Origin: Candidatus Nitrohelix vancouverensis
GTDB lineage: Bacteria; Nitrospinota; Nitrospinia; Nitrospinales; VA-1
Assembly: GCA_015698305.1 (NCBI GenBank)
Contig: CP048620.1
Location: forward strand, 437,885-501,884
Direction: 5' to 3'
DNA length: 64,000 bases
Within the stretch, counting starts at the first letter, position 1; every line of letters begins with the position of its first letter. The notes below the pieces were generated by a model. That model was not told the origin of the DNA. It was given only the letters and a program-made list of their open reading frames with translations, and made no database searches. Shown here piece by piece: positions 50,743 through 58,980 of the stretch. The translations under genes were made by a program, and so were the position numbers.

Positions 50743-51462
50743 GTGACCGAACCAGTCTATAAAAGGGCGTTACTCAAACTAGGCGGCGAGAGCCTTGCCG
50801 ATGAAAAATTAGGCTTTGGCATCGACCAGGCGGCATTGAAAAATATCGCCGGCGAAATCTTTGAAGCCCGCAAGCTAGGCGTTGAAGTCGCCATCGTCAT
50901 CGGCGGCGGCAATATTTTTCGCGGCATCACCGCCAGCGAAATCGGCATGGAGCGAGTCACCGCCGATTACATGGGGATGCTCGCCACTGTCATCAACGCC
51001 CTCGCCCTGCAACACGCTCTTGAATCGAACGGCATGCCCACGCGGGTCCAAACCGCGATGGAAATCGCGCAGGTGGCCGAAGCTTATGTGCGACGACGCG
51101 CCATTCGGCATCTGGAAAAAGGCCGCATCGTCATCTTCGCCGCCGGCACCGGCAATCCTTATTTCACCACAGACACCGCCGCATCCCTGCGCGCGATGGA
51201 AATTGGAGCCGATATCATTTTTAAAGCCACGAAAGTGGACGGCGTCTACTCTTCCGACCCTATGAAAGACGAGAACGCCGTTAAATTCGATCATCTCAGC
51301 TACATTGATGTTTTGAACAAGGGATTGAAGGTAATGGACTCCACCTCGGTGTCCTTATGTATGGACAATAAACTGCCCATGGTTATTTTCAACGTGCGCC
51401 AGAAACACAGCATTCGGCGCGCTTTGATGGGTGAAAAAATTGGAACCACTGTAGGGGTTTGA
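50743..51462 (+). CDS. pyrH: UMP kinase
   Basis: Hexameric amino-acid-kinase-fold enzyme that makes UDP. The start is GTG at 50743 with AAAAGGAACC upstream. The 239 residues have [42 protein letters not shown] and [12 protein letters not shown]-type motifs (here [18 protein letters not shown]). It follows tsf by 11 bases and overlaps the frr region in the classic order. Confidence 0.97.
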   Translation: MTEPVYKRALLKLGGESLADEKLGFGIDQAALKNIAGEIFEARKLGVEVAIVIGGGNIFRGITASEIGMERVTADYMGMLATVINALALQHALESNGMPTRVQTAMEIAQVAEAYVRRRAIRHLEKGRIVIFAAGTGNPYFTTDTAASLRAMEIGADIIFKATKVDGVYSSDPMKDENAVKFDHLSYIDVLNKGLKVMDSTSVSLCMDNKLPMVIFNVRQKHSIRRALMGEKIGTTVGV

Positions 51463-51464
51463 CC

Positions 51465-52022
51465 ATGATTGAAGAACAGAAAAAAGACTGCAAGGAAAAG
51501 ATGCAACTCTCCCTTGAGCATTTGCGCATCGAACTGGGAAAAGTGAGGACGGGCCGCGCAACTACGGGAATACTCGACGACATCAAGGTTTCTTATTATG
51601 GAACCCCGACGCCGATCAACCAGGCCGCGACGGTCGCCGCTCCTGACAGCCAGACCATCACCATCCAACCCTGGGACGCATCCATCATCAAGGACATCGA
51701 AAAAGCCATTTTGACTTCAGACATCGGCTTGACGCCGTCCAACGACGGCAAGCTCGTTCGACTCACCATCCCGCCATTGACCAGCGAACGCCGCCAGCAG
51801 TTGGCCAAGCAAGTCAAAAAGCACGGTGAAGAATGCAAAGTGGCCCTGCGCAATATTCGCCGCGAAGTGAACGACAAGATCAAGGCGGCGGAAAAGAACA
51901 GCGAAGTGTCTGAGGACGACAGCCGCAAAGCCCATGATGAAATCCAGAAGATGACCGACAAGTTCAGCGCCGAAGCGGAGGCCATCGCTCTCGCCAAAGA
52001 AAAAGACATCCTGGAAGTCTGA
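51465..52022 (+). CDS. frr: Ribosome recycling factor
   Basis: Splits post-termination ribosomes together with EF-G. The ATG at 51465, two bases after pyrH, is preferred over an upstream in-frame TTG and gives 185 residues, the usual length. Conserved parts include LRTGRA-like ELGKVRTGRATTGILDD, YYGTPTPINQAATV and the C-terminal DDSRKAHDEIQKMTDKF. Confidence 0.97.
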   Translation: MIEEQKKDCKEKMQLSLEHLRIELGKVRTGRATTGILDDIKVSYYGTPTPINQAATVAAPDSQTITIQPWDASIIKDIEKAILTSDIGLTPSNDGKLVRLTIPPLTSERRQQLAKQVKKHGEECKVALRNIRREVNDKIKAAEKNSEVSEDDSRKAHDEIQKMTDKFSAEAEAIALAKEKDILEV

Positions 52023-52024
52023 CC

Positions 52025-52798
52025 ATGATTCCGGGCGCCTTGTACGAACAAATCGACCCCAATCGCCTGCCCCGTCATATTGCCATCATCATGGATGGCA
52101 ACGGTCGCTGGGCGCGCAAACATTTCATGCCGCGCGTTGAAGGACACCGCGCCGGCGTGAAGACGGTGGATCGCATCGTGACTCTGTGCCGGGAAATTCA
52201 CATCGAGGCCCTGACCCTCTATTCCTTTTCCGATGAAAACTGGAAACGTCCCGCGTCTGAAATCAAGGCGCTGATGAAGATACTGGACTATTACCTCAAA
52301 AAAGAACTCGACCGGATGAAAGAGGAAAACATCCGCTTCAATACGATCGGGCGCATTCAGGAACTGCCGCAGACGGTCCAAAACCTCATTCAGCACGCCA
52401 AAGATTACACCGCCGATAGCACAGGCATGATTCTGACCCTGGCTCTCAGCTATGGCGGACGCCAGGAAATTCTTGACGCCGTCAAAGTCATCGCCGAAAA
52501 AGTGCGCGACGGCGAATTGAAAGTCGAGGACATTGACTTCCAGCTCTTTGAACATTGTCTCGCCACCCGCTCTCTGCCCGATCCGGATCTGTTGATTCGC
52601 ACCAGCGGTGAGAAACGCATCAGCAATTTTCTGCTGTATCAATCCGCCTACACTGAATTGTATTACACCGACGTTTTGTGGCCGCAGTTCAGTGAAGAGG
52701 ACCTGCTGAACGCCATCATCGATTTTCAAAAACGCGAACGACGTTTCGGTCAGACTCGCGAACAGATCGCCCGATCCGGGCAGACCATTCATTCTTAA
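52025..52798 (+). CDS. uppS: Undecaprenyl diphosphate synthase
   Basis: Cis-prenyltransferase that makes the C55 lipid carrier for cell-wall and LPS sugars. The 257-residue product has HIAIIMDGNGRWARK with the catalytic Asp, EGHRAGVKTVDR, TLYSFSDENWKRP and the later DLLIRTSGEKRISNFLLYQ with ELYYTDVLWP. It follows frr by 2 bases. Confidence 0.97.
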   Translation: MIPGALYEQIDPNRLPRHIAIIMDGNGRWARKHFMPRVEGHRAGVKTVDRIVTLCREIHIEALTLYSFSDENWKRPASEIKALMKILDYYLKKELDRMKEENIRFNTIGRIQELPQTVQNLIQHAKDYTADSTGMILTLALSYGGRQEILDAVKVIAEKVRDGELKVEDIDFQLFEHCLATRSLPDPDLLIRTSGEKRISNFLLYQSAYTELYYTDVLWPQFSEEDLLNAIIDFQKRERRFGQTREQIARSGQTIHS

Positions 52799-52822
52799 AT
52801 CGCATTCGAAGGGAAACGAGAG

Positions 52823-53608
52823 TTGATTCGCATCGCCACTAGCGCCGTCGGCATACCGGTCCTTCTGGCCATTCTCTGGTATGGAGGAAGCCTAGGATTT
52901 TTTCTACTCGTCGCCCTCGCCGCCGTCATCGCCAACATCGAATTCCACCAGATGATCTCCCATTCCGGCGTCGGCGGATTCGTCGTCGAAGGAACCCTGC
53001 TGGCTTTCCTGATGGTTCTGAATTTTTATTTTGGCGGCGTTTATTTCATGGAGTGGATTTTCATTTCAATCCTGACGCTGTTCCTGGCCTGGTTCATTCG
53101 CGAGGACAATGAAAAAATCGCTCTCGACCAGATATCCTTCACATTGATGGGGGCGATGTACACGGGCGGACTGCTCGGCTTTTTCCTGCTGATCCGGCAA
53201 CAGCCCGAGGGAGCGCAACTCATTATTTTCCTTTTGCTCATCATCTGGAGCGGCGACGCCCTGGCTTATTACGTCGGGCGCAATTTCGGACGTCGGCCTC
53301 TGGCAAAGACCAGCCCCAATAAAACCTGGGAAGGCGCCGTCGGCGGTTTGTGCGGTAGCATGATCGCCGCCCTGATCTCCGGCTTCACCTATTTGAGCCA
53401 GCTTTCGCCGTCCCATTGTTTGCTTGTCGCGTTCATATGCGGTATCATCGGTCAGTTTGGCGACCTTGCTGAATCCTTGCTCAAACGGAACACGGGCGTG
53501 AAAGATTCCGGAAACATTCTTCCGGGGCATGGCGGGATTCTCGACCGGATCGACAGCTTGCTATTCGCCGGTCCCGCATTCTACCTGTATTTGAAACTGG
53601 CCTCCTGA
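52823..53608 (+). CDS. cdsA: Phosphatidate cytidylyltransferase
   Basis: Integral membrane enzyme that makes CDP-diacylglycerol. The 261 residues have about eight helices. The C-terminal CDS signature is complete: SLLKRNTGVKDSGNILPGHG, then GGILDRIDS. The start is a TTG at 52823 behind GGGAAACGAGAG; this start is the least certain part. It sits between uppS and dxr, as in most bacteria. Confidence 0.94.
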   Translation: MIRIATSAVGIPVLLAILWYGGSLGFFLLVALAAVIANIEFHQMISHSGVGGFVVEGTLLAFLMVLNFYFGGVYFMEWIFISILTLFLAWFIREDNEKIALDQISFTLMGAMYTGGLLGFFLLIRQQPEGAQLIIFLLLIIWSGDALAYYVGRNFGRRPLAKTSPNKTWEGAVGGLCGSMIAALISGFTYLSQLSPSHCLLVAFICGIIGQFGDLAESLLKRNTGVKDSGNILPGHGGILDRIDSLLFAGPAFYLYLKLAS

Positions 53609-53670
53609 ACAACGAATCTCGCCCGACGGAGCGCACACATGGCAAACAAGCCCATTCAAGGAATACTTCC

Positions 53671-54825
53671 ATGAAAACCATTTCAATTCTGGGTTCCACC
53701 GGCTCCATTGGCGTCAACACGCTGGATGTCGTCGAACGCAATCCGGCTGAATTCAAAGTCTGCGGTCTTTCGGCAGGCGGTAATATCGACCTGCTCGCCG
53801 AGCAGGCCCGAAAATTTCGCCCCCGGGTGATCGCGGTTTTCGATCCGTCCAAAGCCAAAGCCCTGAAAGATAAATTGTCCGGCGAGAATATCGAAATCGT
53901 GTGCGGGCAGGAAGGTAATATTCAAGTCGCTTCTTTACCCGAAGCCGACCTGATCGTCTCCGGCATCGTCGGCAGCGCCGGGCTGGAGTCCACCCTGGCG
54001 GGCATCGAAGCAGGCAAAGACATCGCGCTCGCCAACAAGGAAACCCTCGTGGTCGCCGGCGAACTCGTGCTGAAAAAAGCGCGGGGCAAATCCAACATCA
54101 TCCCCGTCGACAGTGAACACAGCGCCATCTTTCAAGCGCTCAACGGCGAATCGAATAAACGCATCCGAAAAATCGTTCTGACCGCATCCGGCGGCCCCTT
54201 TCGCACTTACAGCAAAGAGCAGATGGATCACGTGACCGTCGCCGACGCGCTCAATCATCCCAACTGGAAAATGGGGGCGAAGATCACCATCGACTCCGCC
54301 ACCATGATGAACAAGGGCCTGGAATACATCGAAGCGAAATGGTTGTTCGGCGTCGACACGCAAGTCGATATCGTCGTGCATGCGCAAAGCATCATTCACT
54401 CGATGGTCGAATTTGTCGACACCTCGATCATGGCGCAGTTGGGCATTCCCGACATGCGCGTGCCCATCGCCTACGCCCTGTCGTATCCCGACCGACTGCC
54501 CTGCGAACTCGAATCCCTCGACCTCGCGGCGATCGGCAAGCTTACTTTTGAAGCGCCCGACTATGAACGCTTCCCCTGCCTGAAACTGGCGCAGGAAGCG
54601 ATGGAACAGGGGCAGACCATTCCCGCGGTATTGAACGCGGCGAACGAAATCGCCGTCGACGCGTTTCTCAACGAACAGATCGCCTACAAGGATATCGCGG
54701 AGATCATCCGAAGCGTCATGCACAATCATGCGCCGGTCGACCTCGACTCGCTTGAAGTTGTGTTGAACGCAGACGCCTGGGCGCGCGAAGAAGCGCGCAA
54801 ACAGATCGCCGTCGCCGCGCACTGA
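53671..54825 (+). CDS. dxr: 1-deoxy-D-xylulose 5-phosphate reductoisomerase
   Basis: Second step of the MEP isoprenoid pathway. The 384-residue product has the NADPH motif ILGSTGSIGVNTLDVV, ALANKETLVVAGELV, PVDSEHSAIFQAL, LTASGGPF and the metal-site IDSATMMNKGLEYIEAKWLF (given in two parts by IDSATMMNKG and EYIEAKWLFG). It is followed after 6 bases by ispF rather than the usual rseP, so two MEP-pathway genes are linked. Confidence 0.97.
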   Translation: MKTISILGSTGSIGVNTLDVVERNPAEFKVCGLSAGGNIDLLAEQARKFRPRVIAVFDPSKAKALKDKLSGENIEIVCGQEGNIQVASLPEADLIVSGIVGSAGLESTLAGIEAGKDIALANKETLVVAGELVLKKARGKSNIIPVDSEHSAIFQALNGESNKRIRKIVLTASGGPFRTYSKEQMDHVTVADALNHPNWKMGAKITIDSATMMNKGLEYIEAKWLFGVDTQVDIVVHAQSIIHSMVEFVDTSIMAQLGIPDMRVPIAYALSYPDRLPCELESLDLAAIGKLTFEAPDYERFPCLKLAQEAMEQGQTIPAVLNAANEIAVDAFLNEQIAYKDIAEIIRSVMHNHAPVDLDSLEVVLNADAWAREEARKQIAVAAH

Positions 54826-54831
54826 ATCTCT

Positions 54832-55314
54832 ATGTATCGAATTGGAAACGGATACGACGTGCACCGACTCGTCGAAGGCAGGAAACTGATACTCGGCGGC
54901 GTTGACATCCCGCACACGATGGGCCTGGACGGCCATTCCGACGCCGACGCGCTACTGCACGCGCTATGCGACGCACTGCTCGGAGCCTGCGGAGGCGGGG
55001 ACATCGGCGCGCACTTCCCCGACACCGACGCGAAATGGAAAGGCGTATCCAGCCTCCTTCTGCTGGAACGAGTCGCCGAAATCTGCGCGGAAAAAAACCG
55101 CTCCATCGTCAACATCGACGCCATCATCGTCGCGCAAAAGCCACGACTGGCCCCGCACATTCCTCAGATGAAGAGCAACATCGCCCGCGCCCTCAAATTG
55201 GACGCAGACGACGTCAACATCAAAGCCACCACCACCGAAAAACTCGGATTCGCCGGACGGGAAGAAGGCATCGCCGCTTACGCCGTCGCCCTCCTCAAAA
55301 AAACCGACGGCTGA
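54832..55314 (+). CDS. ispF: 2-C-methyl-D-erythritol 2,4-cyclodiphosphate synthase
   Basis: MEP-pathway cyclase, active as a trimer with zinc. The 160 residues carry [10 protein letters not shown] with the zinc-binding D and [29 protein letters not shown] and the end [20 protein letters not shown], all diagnostic. It is last in the dxr operon and converges with the nitroreductase gene, whose stop is 2 bases away. Confidence 0.97.
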   Translation: MYRIGNGYDVHRLVEGRKLILGGVDIPHTMGLDGHSDADALLHALCDALLGACGGGDIGAHFPDTDAKWKGVSSLLLLERVAEICAEKNRSIVNIDAIIVAQKPRLAPHIPQMKSNIARALKLDADDVNIKATTTEKLGFAGREEGIAAYAVALLKKTDG

Positions 55315-55315
55315 C

Positions 55316-55933
55316 TCAAGCCAGCCCCGGCCCCTTGAAACTGTTCTTGCGCACGACTTCGGAAACCGGACGACGATAAGGCCTCGGCTTCGGCTCGCCC
55401 TTGGCCTTGCCCAGAACCACCAGCATCACCGGAATGCAATCCCTCGGCAACTCAACAATACGAGACACCGCCTGCGGATCGAATCCGATCATCGGCCCCG
55501 TATCGTAACCGCGCGCACGCGCGCTGTACATTAACGTCATCGCCGCAAGAGACGCGCTTCGAATCGCCTCGTCCCGGCAAATCTGGTCCTTCCCCTCGTA
55601 GAAATTGATCGCGTTGGGGATCATGAAATCCTGCACCTCCTGCGGCGCCGTCTGCCACATGGCCCCCGCATCCTGAAAGGCGTCCAGACGCGCGCACACC
55701 ACGATCGCCGCCGAACAATCCTCCACCTGTTGCTGGTTCCAGGCCGCCTCGCGCAATTGCTTCTGCGTCTCCGCATCCTGCGCGCAGATGAAGACCGCAT
55801 GCTGGAGGTTGAACGAACTCGGCGACAATCTCACCTCTTCAAAAATTTCCTTTAGAACCGCATCGCTGATGACATGGTCCGGGTCGTAATGCTTCACGCT
55901 ACGGCGCGACTGCACGATTTCTGAAAATTCCAT
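55316..55933 (-). CDS. Nitroreductase-family FMN oxidoreductase
   Basis: 205 residues. The FMN-phosphate motif QSRRSVKHYDPDH is at the N-terminus, SPSSFNLQHAVFI follows near residue 40, and GYDTGPMIGFDPQAV and IPVMLVVLGKAKGEPKPRPYRR close the protein. These enzymes reduce nitro compounds, quinones or flavins using NAD(P)H; substrate cannot be predicted. Single gene. Confidence 0.92.
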   Translation of the reverse strand: MEFSEIVQSRRSVKHYDPDHVISDAVLKEIFEEVRLSPSSFNLQHAVFICAQDAETQKQLREAAWNQQQVEDCSAAIVVCARLDAFQDAGAMWQTAPQEVQDFMIPNAINFYEGKDQICRDEAIRSASLAAMTLMYSARARGYDTGPMIGFDPQAVSRIVELPRDCIPVMLVVLGKAKGEPKPRPYRRPVSEVVRKNSFKGPGLA

Positions 55934-55968
55934 ACATCTCTCCTAAATGAAAACAAGCTCAATACCAT

Positions 55969-56002
55969 AAAAAAAACCCGGCAGAGCCTAAGCTCTGCCG
56001 GG
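55969..56002 (-). terminator. Terminator of the cold-shock gene
   Basis: Perfect 11-bp stem CCCGGCAGAGC/GCTCTGCCGGG with a four-base loop, followed on the minus strand by eight T residues. Confidence 0.95.
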
Positions 56003-56020
56003 CGACAATCGTACTAAAAT

Positions 56021-56221
56021 TTACTTAGGGATAACTTTAGAAGCTTGAGGACCCTTTTGGCCCATTCCCTTTTCGAATTCTACCAACTGTCCTTCACGAA
56101 GGGTTTTAAAACCTTCGGTCTGGATCTCAGAAAAATGTACGAAACAATCTTCCCCCTCATCCGACTCGATAAATCCATACCCTTTGCTCTCATTAAACCA
56201 CTTAACTCTTCCTTCAGCCAT
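56021..56221 (-). CDS. Cold-shock-domain protein (CspA family)
   Basis: 66-residue single-stranded nucleic-acid-binding protein. The ATG at 56221 is preferred over one six codons upstream because AGGAG stands eight bases before it and because the family begins right at [18 protein letters not shown]1 is KGYGFI and RNP2 is CFVHF, with the aromatic residues for RNA stacking in place. The likely leader of about 100 bases would be in keeping with CspA-type mRNA control. Confidence 0.95.
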   Translation of the reverse strand: MAEGRVKWFNESKGYGFIESDEGEDCFVHFSEIQTEGFKTLREGQLVEFEKGMGQKGPQASKVIPK

Positions 56222-56714
56222 CTGGTACTCTCCTAACAAATGATCGGGAATGAAAACCTGCTAATCTGCCGTATTCATCCCCGGCTTTAATATTGGGTTG
56301 GATCCATGCAAGTACTTTTAGCGAGCCATATAGAGGAAAGACGAATAGGAATCAATTAAAATACCTTATCAAACTTAACTCAGGGCGAACAACCTACTAA
56401 AGGGATTCACTTAACCATAAATCTTCACAACCCTTTTTGACAACTACATTCTAACATAAAAAATCCACAATCAATATTTATTATGCATGAAACTAAAAAT
56501 AATTTCCCCGACCCAGAAACCCGGCAAATCGCCCCCTCCCCCCGATTAGCTTTCACAATCCCGTTCAGTTGTGATATATTTTCCCGATATTGATGAACAG
56601 GCAAGTATCCGCGCTGTCCGGCAGGGCCGCAAACAAGCAGGGGAAGCAGACAAAAGCCCGAACCCGGCCCGAAACGCGCAGACAACCAGACCCCACCCCA
56701 AACGAACAAAATCC
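56222..56714. other. AT-rich control region between cspA-like gene and tRNA-Lys
   Basis: 493 bases without a supported gene. It contains the possible cold-shock promoter at 56327-56355 and, toward 56715, the upstream region of tRNA-Lys, where TATATT near 56575 is a weak -10 candidate. Confidence 0.5.
56327..56355 (-). promoter_or_regulatory. Possible promoter of the cold-shock gene
   Basis: Minus strand TTGATT (56350-56355), 17-base spacer, TATATG (56327-56332). Only moderate consensus match; the leader would be about 100 bases. Confidence 0.35.
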
Positions 56715-56790
<76 letters not shown>

Positions 56791-56798
56791 AATAAAAC

Positions 56799-56832
56799 AA
56801 CGGGTTACGAAAATCATTCGTAACCCGTTTTT
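56799..56832 (+). terminator. Terminator of tRNA-Lys
   Basis: Perfect 13-bp stem AACGGGTTACGAA/TTCGTAACCCGTT with a five-base loop and a T-run. Confidence 0.95.
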
Positions 56833-57100
56833 CTTTGCGCAGGCGCTATGCAGACAGATTAGTTAGGATAAGAAACAGGAAAATCAAAGAAAATAACTAA
56901 TTTGAACCTTTGTGTTCGCTTATGGTTATATTCAGAAATGTCTGTTTATGACCCAAAACGGACGTTCAATTTTATTTTACTGTTAAATTGAATATAAATA
57001 TGCCGAAACTAATTAATCTAATAATAGGATTCAAAATCCCTAAGGGCAGTAAGCCGCAAATATTACTACCCAACCAAATGGTACTAACGGGGAAGTTTAA

Positions 57101-57967
57101 ATGCCAAGAATTCTGATCCGCTATAATAATCAAATTTTCAAATTCCTTCGTATAAAATTCGAAACCCAAAGAGATGGTTCGCTAATAGTTATTTTTGATC
57201 GGGAGATTAAAAACCCGGAGCTTTGGTCTTGGAGTACAGAACCGGACTCCAACCCTTTGTTGGTGGGGGAGTCACTAGATAAATTCCGCATTTCTTATCA
57301 CACAAGCGGAAGGATCAATTTTCATGGAAGCAGTGCCAAGCCAATATTTTCAGAACCGATATTTGAAATAACAAAACCCCAAACACTCACATGGATTTCG
57401 ATCCCTTCTTTTGAGAGCTTTACCCCTTTGACGGAGGAATTGACTGATGACACTGTCATGGAGATGCCCTCAGATTTAAATGACCGAATAACATTCAATC
57501 TTGTCATTGTCCCATATTCTTTCATATTTGATAAATCACCAATAATAATGGTTACTTATCATAAGTGGTTTAGTATTGCCCTCTTCAAAGATGTTCTGCC
57601 AACCGAAATAAAAAACGGATTTCAAGACCGTTTTATTACTGCTGTTCCTGGAAACGGAGTTTATGGGTCTCAGCAAATTGCTGGAGACAAAGCTTTGATC
57701 AAGTTCCACCAGAAGCTGAATGACACACAGGGCGCGATATATTACTGGGAGCCGAATCAAGGAATTTACAGACTGATTTTTAAGTCTCAAATGCGAATTA
57801 AGCCAAAACTAAAGGTCGAATTCTTGGACCCTAATATTAAAGCGGAAATTGTTCCATCTAATAGCCGGACAGAAAAAGTTGAAATTCGTTTTAAATGTAT
57901 AAATAAGAATGGCGTCTTAAGAATTCCGCCACCTATTAAAAGTATCCTTTTGGATTCAAGACTTTGA
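57101..57967 (+). CDS. Hypothetical AT-rich protein
   Basis: 288 residues from the ATG at 57101, behind GGGGAAG. No recognised family, signal peptide or membrane helix. The predicted structure is mostly beta (many alternating Ile/Phe/Tyr strands such as LIVIFDREI and TFNLVIVPYSFIF). Base composition is clearly more AT-rich than housekeeping neighbours, and it lies just past tRNA-Lys, so acquisition by transfer is likely. It stands alone. Confidence 0.65.
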   Translation: MPRILIRYNNQIFKFLRIKFETQRDGSLIVIFDREIKNPELWSWSTEPDSNPLLVGESLDKFRISYHTSGRINFHGSSAKPIFSEPIFEITKPQTLTWISIPSFESFTPLTEELTDDTVMEMPSDLNDRITFNLVIVPYSFIFDKSPIIMVTYHKWFSIALFKDVLPTEIKNGFQDRFITAVPGNGVYGSQQIAGDKALIKFHQKLNDTQGAIYYWEPNQGIYRLIFKSQMRIKPKLKVEFLDPNIKAEIVPSNSRTEKVEIRFKCINKNGVLRIPPPIKSILLDSRL

Positions 57968-58123
57968 TATCATCACCAATCGCTTTTCTTACTCCACAAA
58001 ACTGATCATATAACTGCTTCATTCTGTCCCCATTTTGGCGCTAAAGCACGGTATTACGCTATTTATCAAAAGTAGTTATTGCTTGCGGGCTAAGGGAGCT
58101 GGGGCAGAATCGCACGGCCTCAC

Positions 58124-58951
58124 TTAAATCGACTCCAACTCGGAATAATATCTAAAAGGATAACCCTTCCTATAACCAGTCAAATGGTTTGTCCATTCTT
58201 CCAGGACTGTTCCCTTGTACTGAGCGGCTAGCTCAATGGCCTGAAGGTCGTTTCTTTTTAAATGTATGTTCACTACGGTACTATTGAATTGTAGAACTGG
58301 AATAACATGCGTGTTCGGGACTATTTCCGAAATCAGGTCTCTTACAATCTGATGCGCGTGCATGGTTTTGGGAAGGATCAGAATATCGGGTTGAAGAACT
58401 TCCAAATCCACCTGAAAAAATGGAAGTGATGGTTTTAGCATTCTGATGTTTCCCGCATAATCCACGCTTTTGTTACCCGCAATTGAAAACTTTCCCAGAT
58501 TTGCTACCGCCAGGTTTTCCAAAAACAGTTTTGGGTCTTTTGGAGAGTCAAGCCCCAGCGAATTACAAATAAACAGAACCGCACAAAGCAAACTCCCATT
58601 TTCAACGGGTCCTATATGCAATCTGGGGAAGAATTTATCCCAGCCTTCCACGTTGGCCGCTCGGTGCCTGTTCCAAGCTCGATCATCACATAAAAAATCC
58701 GGGATGGTTTCTGGCTTCCGCTCATAATGCGCTAAATTCTCGGCGCTGGCATAAAGGACGATTTTCTTTGGCGCCTGATTATAATTTTTCCCAACAAAAG
58801 GAATGGATGGTGGGAAGGGTTTTCGGAGGGGATTTTTTGAGTTGTCCCATTGTTTCGATGGGAAAGCCCACTCCGGTGAACTGGTAAATTCGTTTTGATA
58901 CCGATCCAATAATTCCGTTTCTATTTTGCCTGATGAGAACTGATCTGTCAT
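58124..58951 (-). CDS. Hypothetical protein downstream of the ethylene-receptor-type kinase
   Basis: 275 residues; no signal peptide or membrane helix and no family that I recognise. FVGKNYNQAPKKIVLYAS and the later LQPDILILPKTMHAHQIV suggest an alpha/beta fold with a small-molecule or nucleic-acid pocket (a uracil-DNA-glycosylase-like fold is one possibility, not supported by a clear motif). It starts 29 bases after the kinase stop and is probably cotranscribed, making it a candidate output or partner. Confidence 0.6.
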   Translation of the reverse strand: MTDQFSSGKIETELLDRYQNEFTSSPEWAFPSKQWDNSKNPLRKPFPPSIPFVGKNYNQAPKKIVLYASAENLAHYERKPETIPDFLCDDRAWNRHRAANVEGWDKFFPRLHIGPVENGSLLCAVLFICNSLGLDSPKDPKLFLENLAVANLGKFSIAGNKSVDYAGNIRMLKPSLPFFQVDLEVLQPDILILPKTMHAHQIVRDLISEIVPNTHVIPVLQFNSTVVNIHLKRNDLQAIELAAQYKGTVLEEWTNHLTGYRKGYPFRYYSELESI

Positions 58952-58980
58952 TGCGCTTATGAATTGATCGGTTTCACGTT

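Noticed and set aside
51596-52792. 398-codon minus-strand frame across frr and uppS, and similar frames opposite dxr and waaA
   Set aside because: Shadows of conserved plus-strand genes; no family resemblance and no plausible start.
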